Assembly: GCA_002793195.1 (NCBI GenBank)
Contig: PFPT01000049.1
Location: 22,731-86,730, forward strand
Length of the DNA: 64,000 bases
DNA from: Gammaproteobacteria bacterium CG_4_10_14_0_2_um_filter_38_22
Lineage (GTDB): Bacteria > Pseudomonadota > Gammaproteobacteria > Coxiellales > Coxiellaceae
Direction: 5' to 3'
This document shows, one piece after another, positions 1 to 9,414 of the stretch. A program made the translations under genes and the position numbers. Within the stretch, counting starts at the first letter, position 1, and each line of letters opens with the position of its first letter. The notes beneath the pieces were generated by a model. It worked only from the letters and a program-made list of their open reading frames with translations, was not told the origin of the DNA and did not search any database.

Positions 1-324
<324 letters not shown>

Positions 325-353
325 GAAAAAGTGAAAATACAAAAGAGATTGCT

Positions 354-1949
354 ATGCCCATACTTGAAACCAAAATTCAAAAAAATGAAACCTACCAAAA
401 AAATATTGGCGTGATGAAAAAAAAATGTGAATCACTGACTATTATTATTGATGAAATCAAAAAAGCCTCTGAAAAAAACAATGCCAGCAATCATAAAAAA
501 TTACCCGTGCGTGAACGCATTAAACAATTACTGGATCCTGATACCTTGTTTTTTGAATTATCTCCGCTCGCGGGTTTTAACTTATATGATGACCCAACCC
601 CTGCAGGCGGCATAATTACGGGTATTGGAAAAATTCAGGGCGGGGATTGCATGATCATCGCTAATGATCCTACCGTCAAAGGCGGCACCTATTTTCCCAT
701 CACCGTAAAAAAACATTTGCGTGCACAACAAATCGCTTTTGAAAATCAACTTCCTTGTATTTATTTAGTCGATTCAGGCGGCGCATTTTTACCAATGCAA
801 GAACATGTTTTTCCAGATCGTAATCATTTTGGCAGAATTTTTTATCATCAAGCGATGCTATCAGCACAGCATATTCCACAAATCGCGGTGGTCATGGGAT
901 CATGCACAGCAGGCGGCGCTTATGTGCCTGCAATGGCTGATGAATCTATCATGGTAAAAAATCAAGCCACCATTTTTTTGGGCGGTCCTCCCTTAGTTAA
1001 AGCCGCAACAGGTGAAATTGTAGATGCAGAAAGTTTGGGTGGTGCTGATGTGCATTGTCGTTTATCAGGTGTTGCTGATCACTATGCCAATGATGATGCA
1101 CACGCTTTACAAATTGCACGTGATTGCGTTTCACACTTAAATCAAAAAAAACCCGTTGTTTTGCGTAAAAAAGAAAGCATACAACCTTTATACGACCCAA
1201 AAGAATTACTGGGAATCATCCCTACTGATACTCGACAACCCGTTGAAATGCGTGAAATCATTGCACGGATTGTAGATGGATCTGAGTTCTCAGAATTTAA
1301 AGCATTATATGGCACAACGTTAGTATGTGGTTTTGCCTATATCGATGGTTTTGAAGTGGGCATTATCGCAAACAATGGCATTTTATTTTCTGAGTCTGCA
1401 GAAAAAGGCACCCATTTCATTGAGCTGTGTTCTCAACGAAAAACACCGCTCGTTTTCTTACAAAACATTACTGGATTTATGGTTGGTAGAAAAGTGGAAG
1501 AAAAAGGCATCACTAAAGATGGTGCAAAAATGGTGATGGCAGTTGCTAATAGTCAAGTGCCAAAAATTACAGTCATCGTAGGTGGCAGTTTTGGTGCTGG
1601 TAATTACGCGATGTGTGGACGCGCTTATGATCCGCGATTTTTATTTATGTGGCCTAATGCACGCATCAGTGTCATGGGCGGTGAACAAGCAGCTCAGGTA
1701 TTAACACAGGTCAAATCAGAAAAGTTATCGCGACTCGGAAAAACAGAGAATGAAACAGAAAAAAATATTTTCATACAAAAAATTCGAGATCAATATGATC
1801 AGCAAGGCAACCCATTTTATGCTAGCGCGCGTTTATGGGACGATGGTGTTATTCAGCCGCATGAAACACGTGAGGTCATTGCACATGCATTAATGATTAC
1901 TGCAAACACAGCAATAAAAGAAACACAATTTGGTGTTTTTCGATTTTAA
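354..1949 (+). CDS. liuB: Methylcrotonyl-CoA carboxylase, carboxyltransferase (beta) subunit
   Basis: Transfers carboxyl from biotin to 3-methylcrotonyl-CoA in leucine degradation. The 531 residues equal the usual family length. The stretch around residues 153-240 ([42 protein letters not shown]) is typical of MCC beta rather than propionyl-CoA carboxylase beta. The C-terminal half carries [20 protein letters not shown], the second crotonase-like oxyanion region. The following hydratase gene is only 3 bp away. The biotin-carrying alpha subunit is not beside it: after the hydratase the strand switches. It must be encoded upstream of the window or elsewhere. Confidence 0.93.
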   Translation: MPILETKIQKNETYQKNIGVMKKKCESLTIIIDEIKKASEKNNASNHKKLPVRERIKQLLDPDTLFFELSPLAGFNLYDDPTPAGGIITGIGKIQGGDCMIIANDPTVKGGTYFPITVKKHLRAQQIAFENQLPCIYLVDSGGAFLPMQEHVFPDRNHFGRIFYHQAMLSAQHIPQIAVVMGSCTAGGAYVPAMADESIMVKNQATIFLGGPPLVKAATGEIVDAESLGGADVHCRLSGVADHYANDDAHALQIARDCVSHLNQKKPVVLRKKESIQPLYDPKELLGIIPTDTRQPVEMREIIARIVDGSEFSEFKALYGTTLVCGFAYIDGFEVGIIANNGILFSESAEKGTHFIELCSQRKTPLVFLQNITGFMVGRKVEEKGITKDGAKMVMAVANSQVPKITVIVGGSFGAGNYAMCGRAYDPRFLFMWPNARISVMGGEQAAQVLTQVKSEKLSRLGKTENETEKNIFIQKIRDQYDQQGNPFYASARLWDDGVIQPHETREVIAHALMITANTAIKETQFGVFRF

Positions 1950-1952
1950 AAA

Positions 1953-2720
1953 ATGGAATTAATTATGTGCTCGCAAAAAATAAAATTATCGATACAAAAT
2001 AATATTGCACAAATTATTTTGAATTACCCAGAAAAAAATAATATTTTAACAATTGAATTAAAGAATGATTTCATAGAGGCATTAACGGAATGTGAAAATA
2101 ATCCCGACGTGCGTATTATTATGATAGGAAGCGTAGGAAAACACTTTTGCGCTGGCGCTGATTTAAAACACATGTATGACATGGCCAACGCACCTTTTGA
2201 AGAAAATTTTGCTGATGCAAAAAAACTGGCGCATTTTTTTTATCGTATTTATTCCTGCAAAAAACCCACTATTTGTTGCGCGAATGGAAAAACATTTGGA
2301 GGAGGTTTGGGGTTAATTGCAGCATGTGATATCGCCATTGCATCTCATAATGCCAATTTTTGTTTTTCAGAAGTGCGCCTCGGATTACTGCCCGCTATTA
2401 TTTCTCCTTTTATTTTACAACGCATGAGCTATCAAGATGCACGATACACCATATTGACCGCCGAAGTATTTGGCGCACAAGAAGCTGATGAACTACAGCT
2501 AATTGATCATGTTTCGGATGATGACCCGCTGGCTTTTGGATCATGGATTGCAGAATCACTACTCAAAAATAATCAAGCAGGCATGTTGAATGCAAAACGA
2601 TGGCTGCAAACTTTACGTCCGATTTTACCAGCGCAATTAGACGAGGCTGCGCACTTGCTTGCAACAATTCGCGCAACAGATGAAGTCAAACAACACATCA
2701 AACAATTTTTAACTACTTAA
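1953..2720 (+). CDS. liuC: Enoyl-CoA hydratase family, probable methylglutaconyl-CoA hydratase
   Basis: Crotonase fold protein of 255 residues. Hydration of 3-methylglutaconyl-CoA, the step after MCC, is inferred from its place directly behind liuB. Motifs seen are HFCAGADL (CoA and oxyanion loop), GKTFGGGLGLIAACD and SEVRLGLLPA, which holds the catalytic Glu. The first glutamate position of classical crotonase is Gly here, as is usual in LiuC-type enzymes. A second in-frame ATG at 1965 has a GGA at 7-9 bp and may be the true start. The 3' end overlaps the end of the opposite-strand gene by 8 bp. Confidence 0.85.
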   Translation: MELIMCSQKIKLSIQNNIAQIILNYPEKNNILTIELKNDFIEALTECENNPDVRIIMIGSVGKHFCAGADLKHMYDMANAPFEENFADAKKLAHFFYRIYSCKKPTICCANGKTFGGGLGLIAACDIAIASHNANFCFSEVRLGLLPAIISPFILQRMSYQDARYTILTAEVFGAQEADELQLIDHVSDDDPLAFGSWIAESLLKNNQAGMLNAKRWLQTLRPILPAQLDEAAHLLATIRATDEVKQHIKQFLTT

Positions 2721-2979
2721 ACCGACAAGCTGCAAACTCACAAGCTGTTGAGTCATCTTTTTTTATAGAAGACCGACAGGCTTTTTCTGCTTGTTGCATT
2801 GCTTTTTCCTTTTTACTTGCAACACCTTCATGAAATTGATTCGTGCGTACATTCAAGTAATAACAATGATATTCACCACTACCATAATGAGATGTCGTCA
2901 ACCCATCATCAGCCCAGCTGGTTATAGCAATTAACCCCACCATCGCAATCAAAACGTTCACTATCCATTGAATTTTCAT
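2713..2979 (-). CDS. Small exported protein, unknown function
   Basis: 88 residues. An N-terminal hydrophobic stretch (residues 4-20) followed by SWADD looks like a Sec signal peptide cut after the Ala. The mature part of about 65 residues is basic and holds four cysteines (HCYY, KACRSS, ACEFAACRF), which would suit disulfides in the periplasm. It lies convergent to liuC (8-bp overlap) and head to head with the DAHP synthase gene. The family is not recognised. Confidence 0.6.
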   Translation of the reverse strand: MKIQWIVNVLIAMVGLIAITSWADDGLTTSHYGSGEYHCYYLNVRTNQFHEGVASKKEKAMQQAEKACRSSIKKDDSTACEFAACRFK

Positions 2980-3021
2980 GTTAACCTAACCTCCATTTGT
3001 CGGATCAGTTATTTTACCGCT

Positions 3022-4056
3022 ATGTCGATATTAATTACACCTGAACAATTACATCAAATCTTACCCATCACGCAATCATGTCGAACTACGGCGACGCATA
3101 CACGCGAACAACTCAAAGCCATTTTAAATGGTAATAACAAACGATTGGTTGTGATAATAGGCCCCTGCTCCATTCATGATCCCCAATCTGCATACGAATA
3201 CGCTGAAAAGCTACAAAAAAAAATACACGATTATCGTGATACGTTATGCATCATCATGCGAACCTATTTTGAAAAGGCGCGCACAACAGTGGGTTGGAAA
3301 GGGCTTATTTACGATCCCGACTTAAATCATTCTTTTGCGATTGAAAAAGGATTGCAAATAGCTAGATCATTATTATTGGCCATTAATTCATTAGGTGTTC
3401 CAACAGGAACCGAAATATTAAATCCACTAACAGCGCCGTATTTTTCAGACTTAATTAGCTGGGCTGTGATTGGAGCTCGCACCACTGAAAGTCAAATTCA
3501 TCGAGAATTAGCCTCTCATCTAACCATGCCGGTTGGATTTAAAAACAACACCCAAGGTGATGTGCGTGTTGCCATTGATGCTATTCAAGCTGCACGCCAA
3601 CCGCATTATTTTTTAAGCCCCAATCTTTCAGGAAAAATGGCTGTCATGCAATCTTCGGGTAATGCTTATGGGCATGTTGTTTTACGCGGATCACAATATC
3701 AATCCAATTATGATGAAGCTACCATTCAACAAACAGTCACCTTATTGAATGATCTCAACTTAATTCCGCGTGTTATGATCGATTGCAGTCATGGCAATAG
3801 TCAAAAAAATCACACAAAACAACCGACTGTTTTACAAACATTAATACAATATATCGAAGCAGGCGATCGTCGATTATTTGGTGTTATGTTAGAAAGTCAT
3901 TTAATTGCTGGAAAACAACCCTGGATTCCCCATCAAACATTACGGTATGGGCAAAGTATCACTGACGCCTGCATTGGTTGGGAAGAAACAGAAATCGCAC
4001 TTGAGCAGTTGCATCAAGCCGTGCAAAAATATGCTAAATTAAAGGAAATCGCTTAA
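3022..4056 (+). CDS. 3-deoxy-7-phosphoheptulonate (DAHP) synthase, class I
   Basis: First step of the shikimate pathway: condenses phosphoenolpyruvate and erythrose 4-phosphate. The 344 residues match AroF/G/H length. Clear motifs are GPCSIHDP, TTVGWKGL, IGARTTESQIHRE, PVGFKN and DCSHGNSQKNH (metal and phosphate ligands). The frame is open a further 18 codons upstream, but the ATG at 3022 (MSILITPEQL) gives the family's usual N-terminus. No good Shine-Dalgarno is visible. Which aromatic amino acid inhibits it cannot be told by eye. A coiled-coil protein gene follows after 14 bp. Confidence 0.92.
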   Translation: MSILITPEQLHQILPITQSCRTTATHTREQLKAILNGNNKRLVVIIGPCSIHDPQSAYEYAEKLQKKIHDYRDTLCIIMRTYFEKARTTVGWKGLIYDPDLNHSFAIEKGLQIARSLLLAINSLGVPTGTEILNPLTAPYFSDLISWAVIGARTTESQIHRELASHLTMPVGFKNNTQGDVRVAIDAIQAARQPHYFLSPNLSGKMAVMQSSGNAYGHVVLRGSQYQSNYDEATIQQTVTLLNDLNLIPRVMIDCSHGNSQKNHTKQPTVLQTLIQYIEAGDRRLFGVMLESHLIAGKQPWIPHQTLRYGQSITDACIGWEETEIALEQLHQAVQKYAKLKEIA

Positions 4057-4070
4057 CAAAGGATCAACTG

Positions 4071-4853
4071 ATGTTAACACTGGACAACCATTTCAGCAGC
4101 ACTTATTCAAAATTGTTGCTCAACAATTGGAAAACACTCAGCGAATGTATTTACAAAGAAACTGTGTGGATTAAAGACACACTACAACCCAAGAGCGATA
4201 CGACATATTTGTTGTCGGATCAACAAATTAATGACGCACTCAACGGTCCCTTTCAAGCCTTTTTCAAACCCCTCTTCAATGCACATGCAGCCATTTCAAA
4301 ATTAGAAGCAGCCATCAATTTATCTAAAGAAGATTTCTTTAAAGAATCAGAGCAAACGTCAGACATGACATTGGGTTTTTCAAAACAAGCGATAGCACAA
4401 GCAGACATAACAGCCTTAAAAGCATTGCACGTTCGTCTAGATGAAATAACCACAGAGTGTCACGCACAATGGGAATCAAACATTAAAAGTTGGAGCGACT
4501 CACTCCTCAGTGAATTTAAAAAAATAAATTTGGATCTATCTGAAATTGAATTACACGATTTCACAACCAATGAACCGGTGTCTGAATTGAACGATCGTTT
4601 TGTTAATTTAAAAATACCAGCGCCAAAATTACCAAAATCTGATTTTAATTTTTCACAGTATTTTACAGCGAAAGCAACCATTGCCATTCATAGCGCACTC
4701 AATCGCATGCAACAGCCCAATACAGAAAAAAATATTCAGGAACAATTAAAAAACTTAGCACCCATTTTAAAATCTATCAGCAAAACAGAAAAAGAATTAG
4801 CTGAAATGCATCAAAAAATCATTAAGCAAGTAATCGAAACAATACAAAAATAG
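4071..4853 (+). CDS. Unknown, helical / coiled-coil protein
   Basis: 260 residues with AGGATC 6 bp before the ATG. Sequence is rich in Glu, Lys, Gln, Leu and Ala, with long predicted helices (residues about 85-165 and 215-260) and no signal peptide or membrane segment. The spacing and size faintly recall phasins or other helical cytoplasmic proteins, but no motif fixes a family. It is probably co-transcribed with the DAHP synthase gene and ends 6 bp from the convergent rlmB stop. Confidence 0.6.
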   Translation: MLTLDNHFSSTYSKLLLNNWKTLSECIYKETVWIKDTLQPKSDTTYLLSDQQINDALNGPFQAFFKPLFNAHAAISKLEAAINLSKEDFFKESEQTSDMTLGFSKQAIAQADITALKALHVRLDEITTECHAQWESNIKSWSDSLLSEFKKINLDLSEIELHDFTTNEPVSELNDRFVNLKIPAPKLPKSDFNFSQYFTAKATIAIHSALNRMQQPNTEKNIQEQLKNLAPILKSISKTEKELAEMHQKIIKQVIETIQK

Positions 4854-4859
4854 GCAGTC

Positions 4860-5603
4860 CTACTGGCGCTGTCTTTGTATTTCATACAATGCCACACCCG
4901 TTGCTACTGACACATTTAAACTCTCCACAGTGCCTTGCATCGGAATATGCGCCAAATAATCACAGGCTTCTTTGGTTAATCGACGCAAACCATCACCTTC
5001 ACTACCCATAATAATGCCAATATGCCCTTTCAGATCAATTTGCGACAAGGTTTTTGATGCTGTGGAATCCAAACCCACAAACCACACACCCTTTTCTTGC
5101 AACTGTTTTATCGTGCGATGCAAGTTAGTCACTGCAATGAAAGGGGTTTGCTCTGCAGCACCCGAAGCTACTTTTCTTACTACTTCCGTGATAGAGGCAG
5201 CGCGATCTTTCGGTGCAATCACAGCATGAACGCCAAATGCATTAGCAGAGCGCAAACATGCCCCCAAATTATGCGGATCTTGAACACCATCTAATATCAA
5301 TAAAACAATCGGTTTCTCTGTATTTTCAATGTAACTCATTAATTCTTTTTCACTGAATCCACTCAAAGCGCGGCATTTTGCCACAACACCTTGATGTCTT
5401 GCTGTCTCACCCACCTTGTTTTGGAGCTGTTGCGCTGATAATAACTCGCAAGGAACATAAAAAGATTCCGCTAATTTTTTAATTTCATTGATTTTTTTAT
5501 CGATACGATTACCTTGAATGTACAATTGCAGCACATCTTGCGGTCGAGTTTGCAAAACTGTTCTCACGGCATGCATACCATAAATAAATTCTTGTGTTTT
5601 CAT
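4860..5603 (-). CDS. rlmB: 23S rRNA (guanosine-2251-2'-O)-methyltransferase RlmB
   Basis: SpoU/TrmH-family enzyme that 2'-O-methylates G2251 in the ribosomal P loop. The start at MKTQEFIYGMHAV (5603) gives 247 residues, the family length; an upstream extension of 21 codons lacks similarity to the family. The N-terminal L30e-like substrate domain (about 1-80) is followed by the SPOUT domain with LDGVQDPHNLGACLR, IMGSEGDGLRRL and the knot motif ESLNVSVATGVALYE. It is divergent from the rlpA-like gene. Confidence 0.95.
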   Translation of the reverse strand: MKTQEFIYGMHAVRTVLQTRPQDVLQLYIQGNRIDKKINEIKKLAESFYVPCELLSAQQLQNKVGETARHQGVVAKCRALSGFSEKELMSYIENTEKPIVLLILDGVQDPHNLGACLRSANAFGVHAVIAPKDRAASITEVVRKVASGAAEQTPFIAVTNLHRTIKQLQEKGVWFVGLDSTASKTLSQIDLKGHIGIIMGSEGDGLRRLTKEACDYLAHIPMQGTVESLNVSVATGVALYEIQRQRQ

Positions 5604-5614
5604 AGTATTAATAC

Positions 5615-5642
5615 TTGATCTATTAGATAGGTTGGTTATGAT
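5615..5642 (+). promoter_or_regulatory. Predicted sigma-70 promoter for the rlpA-like gene
   Basis: TTGATC (5615-5620), a 16-bp spacer and TATGAT (5637-5642), in the rlmB/rlpA divergent gap 37 bp before the rlpA-like ATG. Prediction from hexamer match only. Confidence 0.45.
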
Positions 5643-5678
5643 AATGGAAATTGATTTGCATTTCACGGATTAACCGCA

Positions 5679-6500
5679 ATGGATTCACCAAAACCACCTG
5701 AAACGCCCCGTTGTCCTGCTGCTTATTTTTATATCTTATTTATTTTTCTTTTTATCTTCACTGTGGGTGGATGTTTTCATCGTCCAGCACAAGATGGCCC
5801 GCCTGATTTTCATGTGAATGTCAGCAAAATTCATAACCCAGTGCCACACTATTTACCCAAAAGTAAATATGGCAATCCCAATTACTACTGGGTTGATGGC
5901 AGACGTTATCACGTTTTAAAATCAGCAAAAGGGTACGATAAACGCGGTATCGCTTCTTGGTATGGCACTAAATTTAATGGTCGACTTACCTCCACTCGTG
6001 AAAAATACAACTTACTCGGCATGACGGCAGCAAGCCCTGACTTACCCATTCCCTGCTTTGTTCGCGTCACCAATTTAGAAAATGGAAAGCAAGTAATCGT
6101 AAAGGTAAATGATCGAGGGCCCTTTGCAGCCAATCGTATTATGGATTTATCTTACGTTGCAGCAAAAAAACTAGGTTATATTGGTCGCGGCACCGCATTA
6201 GTTGAAGTCACGAGTATTGATGTACCCAACCCGCTTGAAAAAACACGACGCATTTTCGCACACCATCATCCACAAATGTATTTACAAGTCGGCGCATTTG
6301 AATATCCACAAAATGCAACACGCCTTGAAGTTGCGCTAAAACACTTAACTTCTCGCGCGATTCGCGTCACGCATCATGCAAAAGAATCACGCTTATATCG
6401 CGTACAAATTGGTCCGCTCCAAACCGTTTCTGAATCCGACATGCTGCAAGCACGCATTGAACGTGCTGGTTTAGGACATGCCATTACGGTGATCGGTTAA
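5679..6500 (+). CDS. rlpA: RlpA-like septal lipoprotein (DPBB + SPOR)
   Basis: RlpA proteins are outer-membrane lipoproteins that bind denuded peptidoglycan at the septum; some are lytic transglycosylases. 273 residues: hydrophobic N-terminus ending in lipobox VGGC (Cys32), a double-psi beta-barrel (about 88-180) with ASWYGTKFNGR and VNDRGPFA, and a C-terminal SPOR domain (about 198-273, YLQVGAFEYPQNA). The Asp of VNDRGP (D145) is present, but the usual AAHKTLP histidine is Ser119 (AASPDLP), so catalysis may be lost. The stop codon overlaps the ung start by one base. Confidence 0.9.
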   Translation: MDSPKPPETPRCPAAYFYILFIFLFIFTVGGCFHRPAQDGPPDFHVNVSKIHNPVPHYLPKSKYGNPNYYWVDGRRYHVLKSAKGYDKRGIASWYGTKFNGRLTSTREKYNLLGMTAASPDLPIPCFVRVTNLENGKQVIVKVNDRGPFAANRIMDLSYVAAKKLGYIGRGTALVEVTSIDVPNPLEKTRRIFAHHHPQMYLQVGAFEYPQNATRLEVALKHLTSRAIRVTHHAKESRLYRVQIGPLQTVSESDMLQARIERAGLGHAITVIG

Positions 6501-7156
6501 TGCAAGACTGGGAAAAATTACTGGCACCTGAAAAACAAAAAAAATATTTTCTCGACATTCTTCATTTTTTAAAACAAGAACGCGCACAAAAAAAAATAAT
6601 TTACCCTAAAGCTTGCGACACTTTTAACGCTATTGAATCCACGCCATTCTCTGATTTAAAGGTCGTGATCATTGGACAAGATCCGTATCACAATCCAGGT
6701 CAAGCGCATGGATTGTCTTTTTCAGTACCCAAAGGTATTGCAAAACCCCCTTCACTCATTAATATTTTCAAAGCATTAAAGAGTGATTGTGGAATCGAAA
6801 TACCCAATCACGGCTGCTTAGAAAAATGGGCAACACAAGGGGTGTTGTTATTAAATAGCGTCTTAACGGTTGAACAAAACAAACCAGCGTCTCATGCCCA
6901 TATTGGCTGGCAACAATTCACTGATATCATTATTCAAAAAACAAATGAACATCCTGAACAAATTGTCTATTTGTTATGGGGAGCCTATGCACAAAAAAAA
7001 CAAATCTTAATTAACACTCAAAAACATATTGTTTTAACCGCGCCACATCCTTCACCATTATCTGCTCATCGTGGCTTTTTGAGTTGTAAACATTTTTCAA
7101 AAACCAATGAATTTTTAAAAAAAGCAGGTAGAATACCGATTGATTGGCAACTCTAA
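6500..7156 (+). CDS. ung: Uracil-DNA glycosylase, family 1
   Basis: Removes uracil from DNA. The 218 residues match family 1. GQDPYHNPGQAHG (catalytic Asp) lies near residue 62, VLLLNSVLTV in the middle and HPSPLSAHRGF (leucine-loop His) near the C-terminus. Its ATG shares the A of the rlpA-like gene's TAA, so the two are translationally coupled. A 35-bp repeat begins inside its last codons. Confidence 0.95.
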   Translation: MQDWEKLLAPEKQKKYFLDILHFLKQERAQKKIIYPKACDTFNAIESTPFSDLKVVIIGQDPYHNPGQAHGLSFSVPKGIAKPPSLINIFKALKSDCGIEIPNHGCLEKWATQGVLLLNSVLTVEQNKPASHAHIGWQQFTDIIIQKTNEHPEQIVYLLWGAYAQKKQILINTQKHIVLTAPHPSPLSAHRGFLSCKHFSKTNEFLKKAGRIPIDWQL

Positions 7157-7352
7157 AAGAGCGCAAAAATAAGCGGCTAGAAAAGTAGTATGAAAAAATA
7201 ATACTGCTTCTGAAAACCGCGACCGCTTAGTTTTGATGGGATTTTTTGCGATTAATTGAGTTGAAAGCGCAGGTGTACTTGATTGTACATCGAGCATTTC
7301 AACGAAATTTGTCGCGAAAAAGAGCGCAAAAATAAGCGGCTAGAAAAGTAGT
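7155..7352. repeat. 35-bp direct repeat pair framing a 128-bp spacer
   Basis: Identical 35-bp copies at 7155-7189 and 7318-7352 (start AAAAGAGCGCAAAAATAAGC), 163 bp apart. The first copy overlaps the ung stop; the second ends 13 bp before tRNA-Leu. Inside the spacer, CCGCTTAGTTT (7222-7232) is a near inverted match to AAAATAAGCGG in the repeat. The words AAAAGAGCGCA and AATTTGTCGCG recur near 15,072-15,105. It looks like a dispersed non-coding repeat or the trace of a duplication; no protein is supported here. Confidence 0.7.
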
Positions 7353-7365
7353 TGTTAGTAAATAA

Positions 7366-7449
7366 GCCGAGGTGGTGGAATTGGTAGACACGCAGGTTTC
7401 AGATGCCTGTGGGGTAAAACCCGTGGAGGTTCGAGTCCTCTTCTCGGCA
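7366..7449 (+). tRNA. tRNA-Leu (anticodon CAG)
   Basis: 84-nt class II tRNA. Acceptor GCCGAGG pairs with TCTCGGC (one G-T), D-arm GGTGGAATTGGTAGAC, anticodon stem CAGGT/GCCTG around loop TTCAGAT, a long variable arm, and T-arm with TTCGAGT. CCA is not encoded. It lies between ung and def and reads CUG. Confidence 0.95.
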
Positions 7450-7474
7450 CATTATTTTATGTGAGAAAAATATC

Positions 7475-8032
7475 ATGGCTATCGTTAAAATTTTGCAATT
7501 TCCTGATCTTCGCCTTCGCAAAAAAGGTGAAACAGTCACTGATTTCGGTCAAAAAACACAAAAAATGATCGATGACATGTTTGAAACACATTATGCTACA
7601 GACAATTGTGCAGCACTTGCTTGTACCCAGTTGGATTTTCAAAACCCACAACACATCACCGTCATCGATTTTTCTGAAAAAAAAGATCAACCTTTCTGTT
7701 TGGTCAATGCCAAAATTACCCAGAAATCTGGAACAGAAACATCACCTGAAGGATGCATGTCTGTAAAAGGTGGCGCATACGAAAAAGTAACGCGAGCTGC
7801 AAAAATTAAAGTGCATGCACAAGATCGTTTTGGAAAAACGCTGGAGTTTGAAGCAGAAGGATTTATGGCGAAATGCATTCAACATGAATTGGATCATCTC
7901 GATGGCAAATTATTCATCGATCATTTATCGCATTTAAAACGTGATCGCATTAAAAAGAAAATTGAAAAAATAGATCGTCAACAAGGCGATGACGACCATC
8001 ACGTACATGGCGAACATTGTTCGCATGATTAG
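7475..8032 (+). CDS. def: Peptide deformylase-like protein
   Basis: Removes the formyl group from nascent N-terminal Met. 185 residues with two metal-binding motifs intact: PEGCMSV (Cys) and QHELDHLDG (two His and the catalytic Glu). Motif I, usually GxGxAAxQ, reads CAALACTQ: both glycines are replaced while the Gln remains. The tail DDDHHVHGEHCSHD is rich in His and could bind metal. The start at 7475 has a weak GTGAGAAAAA upstream. Whether this is the cell's main deformylase cannot be told from this window. Confidence 0.85.
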   Translation: MAIVKILQFPDLRLRKKGETVTDFGQKTQKMIDDMFETHYATDNCAALACTQLDFQNPQHITVIDFSEKKDQPFCLVNAKITQKSGTETSPEGCMSVKGGAYEKVTRAAKIKVHAQDRFGKTLEFEAEGFMAKCIQHELDHLDGKLFIDHLSHLKRDRIKKKIEKIDRQQGDDDHHVHGEHCSHD

Positions 8033-8058
8033 CCACGCACTAACATAATCTACGCGCT

Positions 8059-9402
8059 TTATTTTTCTGGCGCATCAACAAAAGGATTATCATCGCCCAC
8101 AAATTTAACGACCAGCGGAATGCCAACCAAATTTAACTTGTCACGAAAATAATTTACAAGATATTGTTTATACGATCCCGGCAACTTATTCACCTGTTTG
8201 CCATGCACCACAAAAGTCAGCGGTCGTTTCGATCCTACATGCGCATAACGCAACTTCACACGACGTCCTTGCGCTAAAGGCGGTTGATGATCTTCCGTGG
8301 CTGCCATTAAAATTTTCGTTAACTCATGGGTTGCGAAAGGTTGCGACATTGCTTCTTGCGTTTCATCCACAGCATCATACAACATGCCCACACCCGTTCC
8401 ATGTTTGGCAGAAATATAATAACGTCGCGCAAAATGGGCAAAGGGCAAGCGACGATCCACTGCGCGTTTAAATTGCTCACGCACATCTTCTTCCATGTTA
8501 TCCCATTTATTAAATGCCAATACCAACGCACTGCCTGCTTCTACCACCAAACCAATTAATCGCATATCTTGATCTGTTAAACCTTCACGCGCATCAATCA
8601 CAACAATCACAACATGTGCTTGCTTCATTGCCTGCATTGCTTTGATCACCGAAAATATTTCAATGCCTTCTTCTACTTTTGTACGACGACGAATACCTGC
8701 TGTATCAATTAGGGTGTATTTTTTACCATGCCTTTCATAAGGAATGGAAATGCTGTCACGCGTTGTGCCAGGACGATCAAATACCAGCACCCGTTCTTCA
8801 CCAAACAGACGATTAATTAACGTTGACTTACCCACATTCGGACGACCCAATACAGCAATTCGTGTGCGAACATCCGATTCATCAGCAAACGCTTCATCTA
8901 CATCATCTGGAAAAGAAGCGATTAATGCTGCAACCATCGATTCAATACCACGACCACTCGATGCTGCGATAGAAAACAAATTTTTAAATCCCAGCGAATA
9001 AAATTCTGCATTCGCTACATCAACCAACTCTCGATCTGATTTATTCACCACCAAAACAATTTTCTTTTCGGTATAACACCGCAGTTGTTTGGCAATGGCC
9101 CAATCTCCATTCGCAATGCCTGCTAACGCATCTACCATAAATAAAATAACATCCGCTTCATCCATTGCCGTGTTAGCTTGATCTTGCGTCATGCGCGCCA
9201 TATCTTGATCATCGGGTTCTGCAATACCGCCCGTATCGACCACAATAAAAGAACGCGCCCCCGATTTGCCAATACCATAATGGCGATCACGCGTCACACC
9301 TGGCATGTCGCCGACAATAGCATCACGCGTTTTGGTTAAACGATTATACAAAGTAGATTTGCCGACATTCGGTCGGCCAACGATTGCAAAAACAGGTAAC
9401 AT
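8059..9402 (-). CDS. der: Ribosome-assembly GTPase Der (EngA)
   Basis: Double GTPase needed for 50S subunit assembly. 447 residues: first G domain (1-165) with GRPNVGKSTLYNR, DTGGI and NKSD; second (about 180-350) with GRPNVGKSTLINR, DTAGI and NKWD; C-terminal KH-like domain (about 360-447). Last gene of a minus-strand cluster and 12 bp from yfgM. bamB, which usually lies between yfgM and der, is absent. Confidence 0.97.
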   Translation of the reverse strand: MLPVFAIVGRPNVGKSTLYNRLTKTRDAIVGDMPGVTRDRHYGIGKSGARSFIVVDTGGIAEPDDQDMARMTQDQANTAMDEADVILFMVDALAGIANGDWAIAKQLRCYTEKKIVLVVNKSDRELVDVANAEFYSLGFKNLFSIAASSGRGIESMVAALIASFPDDVDEAFADESDVRTRIAVLGRPNVGKSTLINRLFGEERVLVFDRPGTTRDSISIPYERHGKKYTLIDTAGIRRRTKVEEGIEIFSVIKAMQAMKQAHVVIVVIDAREGLTDQDMRLIGLVVEAGSALVLAFNKWDNMEEDVREQFKRAVDRRLPFAHFARRYYISAKHGTGVGMLYDAVDETQEAMSQPFATHELTKILMAATEDHQPPLAQGRRVKLRYAHVGSKRPLTFVVHGKQVNKLPGSYKQYLVNYFRDKLNLVGIPLVVKFVGDDNPFVDAPEK

Positions 9403-9414
9403 ATTTTTTCCAGT

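Noticed and set aside
7115..7297. 60-codon frame on the minus strand beyond ung
   Set aside because: It overlaps the end of ung and the 35-bp repeat, has no ribosome-binding site and no protein-like composition.
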